Source: UBA3076 sp964646435 (GTDB lineage: Bacteria > Desulfobacterota > Dissulfuribacteria > Dissulfuribacterales > UBA3076). From it: a stretch of 64,000 nt of DNA. Location: assembly GCA_964646435.1 (NCBI GenBank), contig CAZYEJ010000002.1:15566-79565 (forward strand), written 5' to 3'. Both the position numbers and the translations under genes were made by a program. Each line of letters opens with the position of its first letter. The stretch's first letter is position 1. Positions 8,499 through 16,521 of the stretch are shown one piece after another. The notes beneath the pieces were generated by a model. That model had not been told where the DNA came from. It searched no databases and saw nothing but the letters and a program-made list of their open reading frames with translations.

Positions 8499-8536
8499 TT
8501 GACAACAGCATTTTTATATGTACAATAAACTGTACA
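8499..8536 (+). promoter_or_regulatory. yefM-yoeB promoter and TGTACA operator pair
   Basis: A -35 box TTGACA (8499-8504), 16-nt spacer and -10 box TACAAT (8521-8526) precede yefM. Two TGTACA hexamers at 8519-8524 and 8531-8536 are spaced 12 bp centre to centre, the first overlapping the -10 box. TGTACA cores are the known YefM recognition element, so autorepression by YefM and YefM-YoeB is expected. Confidence 0.8.
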
Positions 8537-8547
8537 GGAGGTGCTTT

Positions 8548-8799
8548 ATGGAAGCTATAACCTATACAGCCGCCAGGCAAAACCTTGCAAAAACAATGGA
8601 AAAAATATGTAAAGACCGCGCGCCGGTGATCGTAACACGTAAAACCTCTAACTCTGTGGTCATTATGTCACTTGAGGACTATGAAGCCCTTGAAGAAACG
8701 GCTTATCTCTTACGGTCACCAAAAAACACCAGGCGTTTGATTGAATCTATCGCCCAACTTGAAAACGACAAAGGGATCGAAAAGGAACTTTTAGAGTGA
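8548..8799 (+). CDS. yefM: Antitoxin YefM (Phd/YefM family)
   Basis: An 83-residue DNA-binding antitoxin that neutralises YoeB and represses its own operon. The family N terminus MEAITYTAARQNLAKTM and the VIVTRK...VVIMSLEDYEAL core are present; the C-terminal half (about residues 55-83) is the flexible toxin-binding tail. ATG 8548 has an ideal AGGAGG 6 nt upstream. The stop overlaps the GTG of yoeB (GTGA), so the pair is translationally coupled. The gene lies in an island of relics, fitting horizontal acquisition. Confidence 0.95.
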   Translation: MEAITYTAARQNLAKTMEKICKDRAPVIVTRKTSNSVVIMSLEDYEALEETAYLLRSPKNTRRLIESIAQLENDKGIEKELLE

Positions 8800-9050
8800 G
8801 GCTCATCTTTTCTGACCACGCCTGGGATGATTATCTCTTTTGGCAGAAAACCGATAAAAAGGTCCTTCGTCGTATCAATACCCTCATCAAAGAAACGAAA
8901 CAAAATCCATTTGAGGGTATTGGAAAGCCTGAACCACTTAAACATGCTCTTTCCGGCTACTGGTCCCGACGAATCACCGATGAACACAGGTTCGTTTACA
9001 AAGTATCTGAAAATGCAATCCATATCGCCCAGTTGCGCTACCACTATTGA
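8796..9050 (+). CDS. yoeB: Toxin YoeB, ribosome-dependent mRNA endonuclease
   Basis: An 84-residue RelE-superfamily toxin that cleaves mRNA in the ribosomal A site. It is essentially full length: LIFSDHAWDDYLFWQKTDKK at the start, NPFEGIGKPEPLKH with the catalytic Glu region, YWSRRITDEHRFVYKV with the conserved Arg, and the C-terminal RYHY that supplies the catalytic His83-Tyr84. It starts with GTG at 8796 within the yefM stop. All key residues seem intact, so the module is probably functional. Confidence 0.95.
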   Translation: MRLIFSDHAWDDYLFWQKTDKKVLRRINTLIKETKQNPFEGIGKPEPLKHALSGYWSRRITDEHRFVYKVSENAIHIAQLRYHY

Positions 9051-9180
9051 TCATTTTGTAGCCCCAACGTGCCGGTCACTTGCGCCAAAAAACTTTCGAA
9101 ATCCTTAAAAATACCAAATCTTTTCATATACCCGAGCAGTAACTAAAGACCCCGGTCTTTGGCGTCAAATGCACTGGATT

Positions 9181-9907
9181 GTGTACGCCCGGCATAGGCG
9201 TGAACTTATGAGGTTAAAGTCCTCTGTACGTGAACCTTGCTGCCTGATTTTGAGGTTAGCAAAAGTACTAGCCGAAGGCAAGGGCGTCGCTGTGAGGCGG
9301 GGTTCGAAGGAAGCCGGAGTACAAAGCTGTGAGCCGACGAATAGAAATGTCATATAAGGCCGAGTCTCTGGGCAAGGGTCTTGAAAAAAATAAATTGGTG
9401 GAATTCGCGTCCAGATTTGCCATAGATTTAGTCGATCTGATTGAACAAAACCGCAGGCATAACAGTGTTATGTTGAGGATTTTGCGATTGAGGATCGATT
9501 AAAGATGTGGTGAAGATGGGATGCGAAAATGCCAAATTATTTTTTCCCAGGCCCTAAGGCAGCACAACATGTCTAAGCCCTGGATTCACAGGAGATACGG
9601 TAAATGGCGCGGATTGTTCACGTTCTTATCCAGGGAGACCTGTTTTCCATGCGGCATAATGTTGTTTCCAGTGAAACTACCGGCAGGGGCTACCGGTTCC
9701 CAAATGTCCCGGCACAGATGATGGAAAACTCTGCCTCATTTGTGAGATACGAAACAAAGATGAGCAGACAGGAAATGAATAGTGCAGCGTCATGCGAAGT
9801 AATTCGTGTGGTGTGAAAGCAGGAGTCAGCAGAGGCCATAGTAGCCCAACGCCGGGGGTAATGCCACGGACATGGTGAAGGGCCGAACATCAAGGAGAAA
9901 AAGAGGT
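9181..9907 (+). mobile_element. 5' half of a group II intron (domains I-III), no reverse transcriptase
   Basis: The 5' end GTGTACGCCCGGCAT fits the group II GUGYG boundary. Further intron-like blocks follow: AAAGTCCTCTG, GAAGCCGGAGTACAAAGC, CATATAAGGC, CCAGGGAGACCTG, AAGCAGGAGTCAGCAGAGG, CATAGTAGCCC and GTGAAGGGCCGAACATCAAG, the last normally just upstream of the intron-encoded protein. The 727-nt span is right for domains I-III. The protein gene and domains V and VI are absent; the sequence passes directly into a parE fragment. Confidence 0.75.
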
Positions 9908-9910
9908 ATC

Positions 9911-10063
9911 CATGAGGTTTATTTTTTTCCGCGTCCCTTAATCTACAGTGTCGAAGATGATCGAGTTTCAATTCTATCCTTGATTCATGGAAGCCGGGAT
10001 TTCACGACAGCCTGGGATAAAAAAGATAGGGAACTCGCTCCGCACGAAAACCGGAACCATTGA
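9911..10063 (+). pseudogene. C-terminal fragment of a RelE/ParE-type toxin gene
   Basis: The frame reads HEVYFFPRPLIYSVEDDRV, then SILSLIHGSRDFTTAWDKK, matching the last strands of ParE-like toxins (YRiiY...vv.ILrvlHgaRd). No N-terminal half or antitoxin gene is present, because group II intron sequence lies immediately upstream. It cannot encode a working toxin. Confidence 0.65.
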
Positions 10064-10083
10064 TTAATCGGTTAACCGATTAA
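10064..10083. repeat. Perfect 20-nt palindrome
   Basis: TTAATCGGTTAACCGATTAA is its own reverse complement. It lies between the parE fragment and the 3' end of the M23 peptidase gene. Its wording resembles the degenerate TAATCGCTTAA-type repeats elsewhere in the window. Confidence 0.7.
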
Positions 10084-10135
10084 CAGTAAAGATCTGACAT
10101 GGTCGGTTTCTACACTTATTATCACGGGAAAGGGT

Positions 10136-11038
10136 TCAGGTGCCAAGCAAGGCCATCAATTCTTCAGGATCAAGTCTTTTGCCCAGAAGACTCACTCCCC
10201 AGTGGAGATGTGGCCCTGTGGCCCGTCCGGTGGACCCGGCAAGACCAACAACCTGGCTTCGTTCCACTTCTTGTCCTTTTTTGACTTTATAACTGACAAG
10301 GTGCGCATAAAGGGTGTATAGACCTTTGCCATGATCAAGGATAACTGTCTTTCCGCTTAGATAACAGTCTCTGGCCATGGTCACTTTTCCATAATTGGAG
10401 GCGAGGATAGGAGTACCTTCAGGGGCCCTTAAATCCACACCTGAGTGGGGGCTCCTGGGCTTATTATTAAATATCCGCCTGAATCCGAATGGACTGAGAA
10501 TTTTGGAATTTACAGGCCAGATAAAAGGCCTTTTCCAGTAAAGCGTATTTGAAATCTTGTCACATGTTTCTCTTACGGCCTTCTGATCGTTTAGCACTCG
10601 CTCCAGAATTTTCGGGGGAAATTCCACCATGCGCTCCGGTACGGAAAGACGTTCTTCCGGGAAGTCTCTTGCCATTACCCGAACTTCGTGGGAGTAAAGG
10701 TCAGAGCCGTCAGGCCCCTGCCATTTGACAGTCAGGATGTGGGTTCCTGGCTTACAATCAAGACCTGCTCCAATGAGTACAAAATAATCCCGGCTGGATG
10801 GGTCAAGGTGGTATGGGATTTTTTTCCCAAGAAACTTGACATCAAGGAGATCCATTTTGTCATTTATTTTTATTGTGGCCAGCGCGATTCCTCCAAGAGG
10901 GATCTTGTCAGGTTCCATACTTACCGAAACCGGATACGATCCAGCCTCTACCTCCAGATTGCAGCTCCAGATGGGGAAAAAACACGTCATAAAAAATATG
11001 AGCAGGCATGAGAAAAATCTTAGTTTCATTGATATCAT
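10136..11038 (-). CDS. M23/LytM family metallopeptidase, exported
   Basis: A predicted envelope peptidoglycan endopeptidase or LytM-type activator. An N-terminal signal (MISMKLRFFSCLLIFFMTCF) ends near a Cys in PIWSC that is not a good lipobox. Residues about 30-130 form a beta-rich domain. The C-terminal M23 domain (about 185-300) has the zinc motifs HSGVDLRAPEG (HxxxD) and GPHLHWGV (HxH), plus LDHGKGLYTLYAHL. All metal ligands are present. ATG 11029 (MKLRFF) is an alternative start three codons in; neither has a strong ribosome site. It lies upstream-to-downstream with xseA on the same strand, separated by about 70 bp of repeat. Confidence 0.9.
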   Translation of the reverse strand: MISMKLRFFSCLLIFFMTCFFPIWSCNLEVEAGSYPVSVSMEPDKIPLGGIALATIKINDKMDLLDVKFLGKKIPYHLDPSSRDYFVLIGAGLDCKPGTHILTVKWQGPDGSDLYSHEVRVMARDFPEERLSVPERMVEFPPKILERVLNDQKAVRETCDKISNTLYWKRPFIWPVNSKILSPFGFRRIFNNKPRSPHSGVDLRAPEGTPILASNYGKVTMARDCYLSGKTVILDHGKGLYTLYAHLVSYKVKKGQEVERSQVVGLAGSTGRATGPHLHWGVSLLGKRLDPEELMALLGT

Positions 11039-11108
11039 GATGAACAGCTATCAGCTTTTAGGTATTAGTAACTTATTTGGAAAACAGCAGCAAATTAACC
11101 GCTAACAG

Positions 11109-12566
11109 CTAATCGCTTAATTCAGTTTCAGATAGTACTTTGTCCTGGTCTTTTCCTGTGGACAACACCTTGCAGATTATAGCACCCTTTTCAGGTCTTA
11201 TCAGGAGACGTTCACCTTCTGCCACCTGATCAAATCGCTTTACAAGTTTCCCCCCGGATGTCCGATAAACCAGACTGTAGCCCCTGGCAAGGACTGCAAG
11301 CGGGCTCACTGCGTTTAGCTTTCCGGACAACGTGGCAAGGGATTGGCGTTTTCTCTCAATAGAGACCGATCCGGCCCGGACCAAACGCCTTGACAGAGAG
11401 CAGGATTCGGCTTTGGCCAGGGCAAGCTGTTTTCCCGGTTCGTGTACCACGAGCCTTTCACGCAGGTTCAGGTATCCATGGGACCAGAAACCAATTTTTT
11501 CTTGCATGATCCTCAACAGCCTGGCATTAAGGTCGTCCTGTCGAAGTCTCTGCTCCACAAGTTTTCTTCTGGGATCCTTGAGTTGATGACGGAGTAATTG
11601 AACCGCCTGCTGATTGATTTTTAACCTGTTGTAAATTGAAAGGATAATTCTCCTGGTGAGGATTGCTACCTTGTCCATCAGCTCTTCCCTGCGGGGAAAA
11701 AGGAGCTGTGCCGCTGCAGTGGGGGTGGCGGCCCTGTGATCTGCCACAAAGTCTGAAATCGTGAAATCGACCTCATGGCCTACTGCCGAGACAACAGGTA
11801 TGGTACAACTGAAAATCTCCCGGGCCAGGGTCTCATCGTTGAATGCCCGGAGATCCTCAAGCGAGCCACCTCCTCGAGTGAGCAGTATAACATCACCTTT
11901 CTCAGCAACATGTTGGGCAATTCTCAGAGAATCAATTATTTCTCCTGAGGCCCCTTCTCCCTGAACACTTGCCGGGCAGAGTACGATGTTTGCCCCTGGA
12001 TAGCGTCCCTTGGCATTCCGGATAAAGTCATGGATTGCAGCGCCGGTTGGGGATGTGATAACAAAGACCCTTTGCGGAAGCAGTAGAAGCGGCAGCTTAT
12101 GCTCAGGAGAAAAAAGGCCCTCTTTTTCCAGGCGTGCCTTTAGCTGTTCAAAGGCCAGTTGAAGAGCCCCCTCTCCCTTTGGTTCAACGGTTTCCGCCAC
12201 CAACTGGAGATCGCCCCTGCCGGTATAGATATTGAGCCTCCCGAAACAGATCACGTACTGGCCGTCCTCCAGCTCAAAAGGGAGGCGGGCAGCCTGGGAC
12301 TTGAACAGCACGGCCTTGATCTGGGACCGATTATCCTTCAAGGTGAAATAGCAATGGCCTGATGAAGGCTGTCGTAAATTTGATATCTCTCCTTCCACCC
12401 ACAGGATATCAAAATCGAGGTCCAATCTGTCCTGGACCTTGGCTAAAAGATCCGAGACCTGCCAGACATGTCTGACAGAAGGAGGAGATTCCCGATTAAT
12501 GTCGGGAGAGATAACACCTTCCAGGGCGGAAGGGGGAAACAGATTTTTGAGGGAATCTTCTATCAT
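11109..12566 (-). CDS. xseA: Exodeoxyribonuclease VII large subunit
   Basis: Catalytic subunit of ExoVII, which degrades single-stranded DNA to oligonucleotides. At 485 residues it is slightly longer than usual because of about 30 extra N-terminal residues. An OB-fold DNA-binding domain (ILWVEGEISNLRQPSSGHCYFTLKD) is followed by the catalytic core with VITSPTGAAIHDF, LTRGGGSLEDL and VVSAVGHEVDFTI, then a coiled-coil region and the C-terminal LARGYSLV segment. The small subunit gene xseB, often adjacent, is not seen here. The start ATG 12566 was taken as the longest plausible frame; the core would also fit a start closer to VRHVWQVSDLL. Confidence 0.95.
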   Translation of the reverse strand: MIEDSLKNLFPPSALEGVISPDINRESPPSVRHVWQVSDLLAKVQDRLDLDFDILWVEGEISNLRQPSSGHCYFTLKDNRSQIKAVLFKSQAARLPFELEDGQYVICFGRLNIYTGRGDLQLVAETVEPKGEGALQLAFEQLKARLEKEGLFSPEHKLPLLLLPQRVFVITSPTGAAIHDFIRNAKGRYPGANIVLCPASVQGEGASGEIIDSLRIAQHVAEKGDVILLTRGGGSLEDLRAFNDETLAREIFSCTIPVVSAVGHEVDFTISDFVADHRAATPTAAAQLLFPRREELMDKVAILTRRIILSIYNRLKINQQAVQLLRHQLKDPRRKLVEQRLRQDDLNARLLRIMQEKIGFWSHGYLNLRERLVVHEPGKQLALAKAESCSLSRRLVRAGSVSIERKRQSLATLSGKLNAVSPLAVLARGYSLVYRTSGGKLVKRFDQVAEGERLLIRPEKGAIICKVLSTGKDQDKVLSETELSD

Positions 12567-12620
12567 GGTAATCTGGAGTATAAATGATTAATCTGTGCTA
12601 AGGAACGTACAATAAATAAC

Positions 12621-12736
12621 TTGAACAAATTAATGTCTTTTTTGCCGTCTTCTTCGTTGCTCGTCGATCACATAACCCGTTATGCTCGCTCCTCGCGCCT
12701 TGAATACAACAAAAAATCCTGTTAATTTTTGTTCAA
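12621..12736. repeat. Possible 116-bp inverted-repeat element
   Basis: Ends TTGAACAAATTAA (12621-12633) and, inverted, TTGAACAAAAATTAA (12722-12736), imperfect terminal inverted repeats. The interior is GC-richer (TTCTTCGTTGCTCGTCG, CTCCTCGCGCCTTGAA) than its flanks. No coding capacity. It lies between xseA and the MBL hydrolase gene. Confidence 0.5.
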
Positions 12737-12816
12737 CTTATTTCTCTCCCGTTCCTAAGTCAAAACATACCACAGCCGAACATGGGCAAAATGAGATTCC
12801 TCACGCACTGTGGATA

Positions 12817-13575
12817 TTAATCTTTTTCCTCTGGAATTGTATCAATAGAGGCAAATTTAGGTTCATGAAGCGGGAGCAGTATTTCGGCCATATCTTTAAC
12901 TTTTAGCATTATGTCATATGCCTCATATGCATTGACAAGGGTCCCGGGCGGGATAACATCCATCTCCATTGCAGTTATCTCTTTTGGGGGATAGAAGTTT
13001 TCCATGATTACACAGAATCCAGTTATGGCCGCCCGCCCTTGAGAGGTATCTATCAGTACCGTTAACCCTCCTTCCGTATGAGCCGGCGTATGGATGACAC
13101 GGATACCCGGAAGAATTTCCTCACCTCCGGTTACCGTTTTGATCTGCCCGGCCTCTTCCACGTCCAGAATATAATCTTCCAGATATCGAAAATCCAGGGG
13201 ATGGGGATTGTGTACTCGCTCCAGTTCTTTCTCATGCACATAGAATGTGGCGTTAGTGCACTTGTAATCGTTTTCGCAGTGATCGTTGTGTAAATGGGTA
13301 TGGATAACGATGTCGATAGATTCCGGGGTCAGACCCCAGAGGCCCAGCCCTTCCTCAAATTTATAGATCTTTCCTCCAATGGATTTTTCTCTGTCCTCAG
13401 ATTGCAGCGGACTCATCTCTCCCGTATCTACCAGGACCTTCCGGTCGCCACCTTCCAGATACCAGCAATAGATAGGTATGGTATAAAGTTGTCCATAGCC
13501 ATGTTGATAGGTCATCATACCTTTGTCAAAGATCTTTGTTCCCATCACAATAGGATGTATTTTGTACTGACTCAT
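12817..13575 (-). CDS. MBL-fold metallohydrolase, AHL-lactonase-like
   Basis: 252 residues with the dinuclear metal motif HTHLHNDHC (about residues 91-99), the later HTPAHTEGG histidine and a C-terminal LPLHEP. This is closest to the N-acyl-homoserine-lactonase-like branch of the metallo-beta-lactamase superfamily, though the substrate cannot be told from sequence. ATG 13575 follows GAGGTGAAAT, a good ribosome site. It stands alone: xseA is 250 bp downstream on the same strand, and the 5' flank is a 775-bp repeat-rich stretch. Confidence 0.87.
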   Translation of the reverse strand: MSQYKIHPIVMGTKIFDKGMMTYQHGYGQLYTIPIYCWYLEGGDRKVLVDTGEMSPLQSEDREKSIGGKIYKFEEGLGLWGLTPESIDIVIHTHLHNDHCENDYKCTNATFYVHEKELERVHNPHPLDFRYLEDYILDVEEAGQIKTVTGGEEILPGIRVIHTPAHTEGGLTVLIDTSQGRAAITGFCVIMENFYPPKEITAMEMDVIPPGTLVNAYEAYDIMLKVKDMAEILLPLHEPKFASIDTIPEEKD

Positions 13576-13602
13576 ATTTCACCTCTATAATCCCTGATTC
13601 TA

Positions 13603-13651
13603 ACCTAAATTGAGCGATTAGCTGTCAGCCATTAGCGTTTAGCTTTGAAAA
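13603..13651 (-). repeat. Dispersed GCTAAACGCTAATGG repeat, inverted copy
   Basis: Its reverse complement (AAAGCTAAACGCTAATGG and so on to GCTCAATTTAGG) is nearly identical to the 3' end of the copy at 14959-15144 and similar to that at 18310-18488. Confidence 0.75.
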
Positions 13652-13832
13652 AGCGTTGTAAACATAGGCATCCTTCATTCACCTCTTTACACTTTTTTTC
13701 GAAAAAGCGTGTATTGTCGAATTGAATGCCGATGTCAAAACTGGAAATTTGAAATTAGGTAACACATCTACATCTTTAGTGTTTTTTCTAGTTTCCAGTT
13801 TCCGATTTCACTACCAAAATACAAGATCAACA

Positions 13833-13869
13833 AAGTGTAAACTACTTTTAATCTGTCGTGAAGGATACC
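13833..13869 (+). repeat. Dispersed repeat, GTGTAAACTACTTTT family
   Basis: Second plus-strand copy of the element at 6347-6381. Confidence 0.6.
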
Positions 13870-14110
13870 TAAACATATCTCAAATCTTCACTGTGAATAA
13901 AAGCGGCCTTTCAGAAAAAATCGGAACACTCCTTAAGCAACGAATTGCCCAAATCTCAGACATAGTCAGACTTCTTGTGAAACCAAAAAAAATAGATTGA
14001 ATGGTTATCACCCAATGGCGTGAAGATGGTCAGCAGATGTAGTTGAATTTGATATTAGCTGAAAAATGTTGTAAAAAGGCGTGCACAGCAGCCTTTTGCC
14101 TTTTTCGGAA

Positions 14111-14200
14111 CTTTACCGTGAAAATACTTTTTGAATTAGCCACCCCAGTACCATCTACCGGAGCTACAGGGCAGGCAGACCCACACGAATACACAGACAA
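14111..14200 (-). repeat. Dispersed 90-nt repeat, copy 2 (inverted)
   Basis: The reverse complement matches 63113-63200 almost throughout, from TTGTCTGTGT to TATTTTCACGGTAAA, with only a few differences over about 90 nt. Confidence 0.85.
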
Positions 14201-14351
14201 TTCATCTGCTGGTGTGTTCACCAATGTGGATAAGGTCTTTTGTCTGTGTTCGTCTGTGTGTGTCGAGCGAGCATAGCGAGCGGGTGGCAAATTTTCATGC
14301 TCGGGGGTGACGAAAGGCCTCATCATAAACGTTTAGTTTGGTAAATATCAT

Positions 14352-14963
14352 ATGGTCCCACCACCTGACCGCATATTGATCCAACGAACTGCAGATATAG
14401 TGCAGAAAGGTGGAGTGGTAGCCTTTCCCACAGAGACGAGCTATGGGCTTGGGGCCTCAATAAAACACATCGATGCCCTTGAACGAATCTATATAATCAA
14501 AAAAAGGCCAAGGCACAAACCACTTTTGATCATCATTTCAGATACTGCGGATCTCCTCCATCTGGTCAGCCGGGTTCCGCCAGCAGCAGTTACCTTGATG
14601 GAGCGCTTCTGGCCGGGTCCCTTGACCCTGCTTTTGCCGGCTAAACCCGGGCTACCATGGCCACTTTGTGCAGATACAGCCAAAGTGGGTGTAAGAATCT
14701 CCAGCCATTCATGGGCACATTCCCTGGTACAAACCCTAGGGAATCCCATGACCGCAACCAGTGCAAACCTCTCAAAACACCCCGCCACTTATAAGGCCGA
14801 GGAAGTTGCGGATCAGTTACGATCTTGTCCCCCTGACTATATACTGGACGGGGGCCCCACATCCGGAGGGGCACCATCCACGATCATCGATGTATGTACT
14901 GACCCTCCTGAAATCGTACGGGAAGGGGCAATTAGCCCGAAATATATGGATCTGTACGGTTAG
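14352..14963 (+). CDS. tsaC: L-threonylcarbamoyladenylate synthase (YrdC/Sua5 domain)
   Basis: Makes threonylcarbamoyl-AMP from threonine, bicarbonate and ATP, the first step of t6A tRNA modification. 203 residues, a single YrdC domain without the Sua5 C-terminal domain. Conserved marks are GGVVAFPTETSYGLGA, the KKRPRHKPL basic substrate loop, ERFWPGPLTLLLPA and TSANLSKHPAT (SxN). ATG 14352 lies after a repeat-rich stretch with no strong ribosome site. It precedes mltG by about 190 bp of dispersed repeat, so cotranscription is uncertain. Confidence 0.93.
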   Translation: MVPPPDRILIQRTADIVQKGGVVAFPTETSYGLGASIKHIDALERIYIIKKRPRHKPLLIIISDTADLLHLVSRVPPAAVTLMERFWPGPLTLLLPAKPGLPWPLCADTAKVGVRISSHSWAHSLVQTLGNPMTATSANLSKHPATYKAEEVADQLRSCPPDYILDGGPTSGGAPSTIIDVCTDPPEIVREGAISPKYMDLYG

Positions 14964-15144
14964 CTATTAGCTGTAATGATACAGGATGTTTTAACTATTA
15001 CAAACTTTTACCTTGTTGAACGCAGCTTTGCTGCCCCCTTTGGGGATTCAACAGGGTGAACCCATTGGGTGTTATTTCTGATTAACGTAATGCCCTATTT
15101 TTTCAAAGCTAAACGCTAATGGCGAACAGCTAATCGCTCAATTT
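14959..15144 (+). repeat. Dispersed repeat copy with 50-nt hairpin insert
   Basis: Shares GGATGTTTTACTATTACAAA-like text, GGTGTTATTTCT, ATTAACGTAATGCCC, TTTTTCAAAGCTAAACGC and the AGCTAATCGCT tail with 18310-18488. Relative to that copy it has an extra block at 15011-15060 bounded by CCTTGTTGAA and its near-perfect inverse TTCAACAGGG. Confidence 0.8.
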
Positions 15145-15151
15145 AGGCAAT

Positions 15152-16219
15152 ATGCGCATAATACGTGAATTTTGGTTACCTGTTTTACTCTATTTAGTTT
15201 TTCTGTCCGGTTATCAGATCTGGAAAGAATATACGTTGCCTGTTTCGGAAACAGGCAAAAATAAGATCATATTAATTCCCACAAGGAGCACCTTTTCCTC
15301 AGTAGCACAACAACTTAAAACAGAAGGTTTAATCAAATCCAAGAGGGCATTTTATTGCTTGGCCTGGTGGGAAAATGCAACAACCAGAATCAAGGCAGGA
15401 GAATATGAGCTCTCTCCAACTCAAACTCCTGCAGAGATCCTGGATTGCCTGATCCAGGGAAAAATCCGCCAATATATGGTTACCATCCCCGAGGGCTATA
15501 ACCTGTTTCAAATAGATGACCTTCTTGCAAGTGCAAAATTGATATCAAACGATTCATTTCTCAATGTGGCAAGAGACAAAAACATCTTAAGAACTTTGGG
15601 CATAAAGGCTGATAGCGCTGAGGGCTATGTTTATCCTGACACCTATCAATTAACCAAGGACGCCACGGCTCGTGAGATGCTCCGCACCTTCGTTAATCGT
15701 TTCTGGGAAGTATGGAATTCAGAAGGATTTAGCCGCAGAACGGAAGAATTGGATGTCGAAGTCCACGATATAGTGACCCTTGCTTCCATAGTGGAAAAAG
15801 AGGCCATGCGGTCAAGAGAAATGCCGCTAATTGCTTCCGTATTCTGGAATCGCTTGAAAAAAAACATGCCGCTCCAGGCAGATCCAACTGTCCACTATGG
15901 AATACTTGTGGAAACCAAGGTAAAAAAGCGCCGTCTCAGGTGGAAAGATTTAAGAAAAAGGACTCCCTATAACACTTACGTAAGCAGAGGTCTTCCCAAG
16001 GGACCGATTTCAAACCCGGGCAAGGAATCCATCATAGCGACTCTCTATCCATCAAAAAAGAATTATCTCTATTTCGTTTCACGAAATAACGGGACACATT
16101 GTTTTTCCCGGACCCTGGCTGAACACAACAGGGCCGTAAATCAATACCAACGCCGGCCTAAACACCGACCCATAAAAAAAACCCCTACTGATTCAACACA
16201 AACTACTCCCCCACTTTGA
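15152..16219 (+). CDS. mltG: Endolytic murein transglycosylase MltG
   Basis: A membrane-anchored lytic transglycosylase that cuts nascent glycan strands and is thought to set strand length. One N-terminal transmembrane segment (residues about 8-24: WLPVLLYLVFLSGYQIW), a LysM-like part (about 40-95, with TIPEGYNLFQI after it), and the YceG catalytic domain with the expected Glu in LASIVEKEAMRS (about residue 214). LQADPTVHYG and RGLPKGPISNPG are family hallmarks. 355 residues, normal length. The gene lies just upstream of the dcw cluster, in line with a role in peptidoglycan growth. Confidence 0.95.
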   Translation: MRIIREFWLPVLLYLVFLSGYQIWKEYTLPVSETGKNKIILIPTRSTFSSVAQQLKTEGLIKSKRAFYCLAWWENATTRIKAGEYELSPTQTPAEILDCLIQGKIRQYMVTIPEGYNLFQIDDLLASAKLISNDSFLNVARDKNILRTLGIKADSAEGYVYPDTYQLTKDATAREMLRTFVNRFWEVWNSEGFSRRTEELDVEVHDIVTLASIVEKEAMRSREMPLIASVFWNRLKKNMPLQADPTVHYGILVETKVKKRRLRWKDLRKRTPYNTYVSRGLPKGPISNPGKESIIATLYPSKKNYLYFVSRNNGTHCFSRTLAEHNRAVNQYQRRPKHRPIKKTPTDSTQTTPPL

Positions 16220-16451
16220 ACCACCACCCCTTTCACTTTTAATCGCCGGATAAAAATCAAAAAAACTTTTTCAAAATATTCAAGTAGATGACACTTGTTT
16301 CCGATAAAAAAATTAGAGATAATTTATATATCTCTGGCTCAATTTTCAAGAATCATCATTTTTAAAAGCAAATTATAGAAAAAGGAAGAAAAGCACAGTT
16401 TCTATTATATAACATATTGATATTTTATGGTTAAATTATCTCTTAATTCTC
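16220..16451. other. AT-rich leader before the dcw cluster
   Basis: The stretch from the mltG stop to the mraZ promoter is AT-rich with no gene or clear terminator. It serves as the upstream region of the division and cell-wall operon. Confidence 0.5.
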
Positions 16452-16481
16452 TTGACATGCAACCATTTATTAAAATATATA
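16452..16481 (+). promoter_or_regulatory. Putative sigma-70 promoter of the dcw cluster
   Basis: TTGACA at 16452-16457 followed after 17-18 nt by ATATAT/TATATA (16475-16481), about 40 bp before the mraZ ATG. This is the best promoter candidate for mraZ and the genes behind it. Confidence 0.65.
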
Positions 16482-16488
16482 GGTATAT

Positions 16489-16513
16489 AGTGGAATAAAG
16501 TAGGACAAAGGGG
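16489..16513 (+). promoter_or_regulatory. Three 10-bp-spaced MraZ-type boxes
   Basis: AGTGG (16489-16493), AGTAG (16499-16503) and AGGGG (16509-16513) recur at exact 10-bp steps, each followed by an A-rich pentamer. MraZ is known to bind tandem G-rich pentamers with 10-bp periodicity upstream of its own gene. The last box may double as the ribosome site of mraZ. Confidence 0.6.
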
Positions 16514-16521
16514 TAAAAGCA

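Larger units (their letters stand above)
13576..14351. other. Gene-free repeat-rich stretch
   Basis: No gene is supported. It contains an inverted copy of the GCTAATCGCT-type repeat (13603-13651), a GTGTAAACTACTTTT copy (13833-13869), a near-perfect inverted copy of the dispersed 90-nt repeat (14111-14200) and TGGAAACTGGAAATT-like low-complexity text. A short frame ending VRLLVKPKKID (stop near 14000) has no recognised homologue. Confidence 0.6.

Noticed and set aside
8347..8580. 77-codon minus-strand frame through the GC-rich island
   Set aside because: No homology, no ribosome site, and it runs over the yefM promoter and start.
9348..9503. Small frame MSYKAESLGKGLEKNK and on
   Set aside because: It starts inside conserved group II intron text and has no independent evidence of being a gene.
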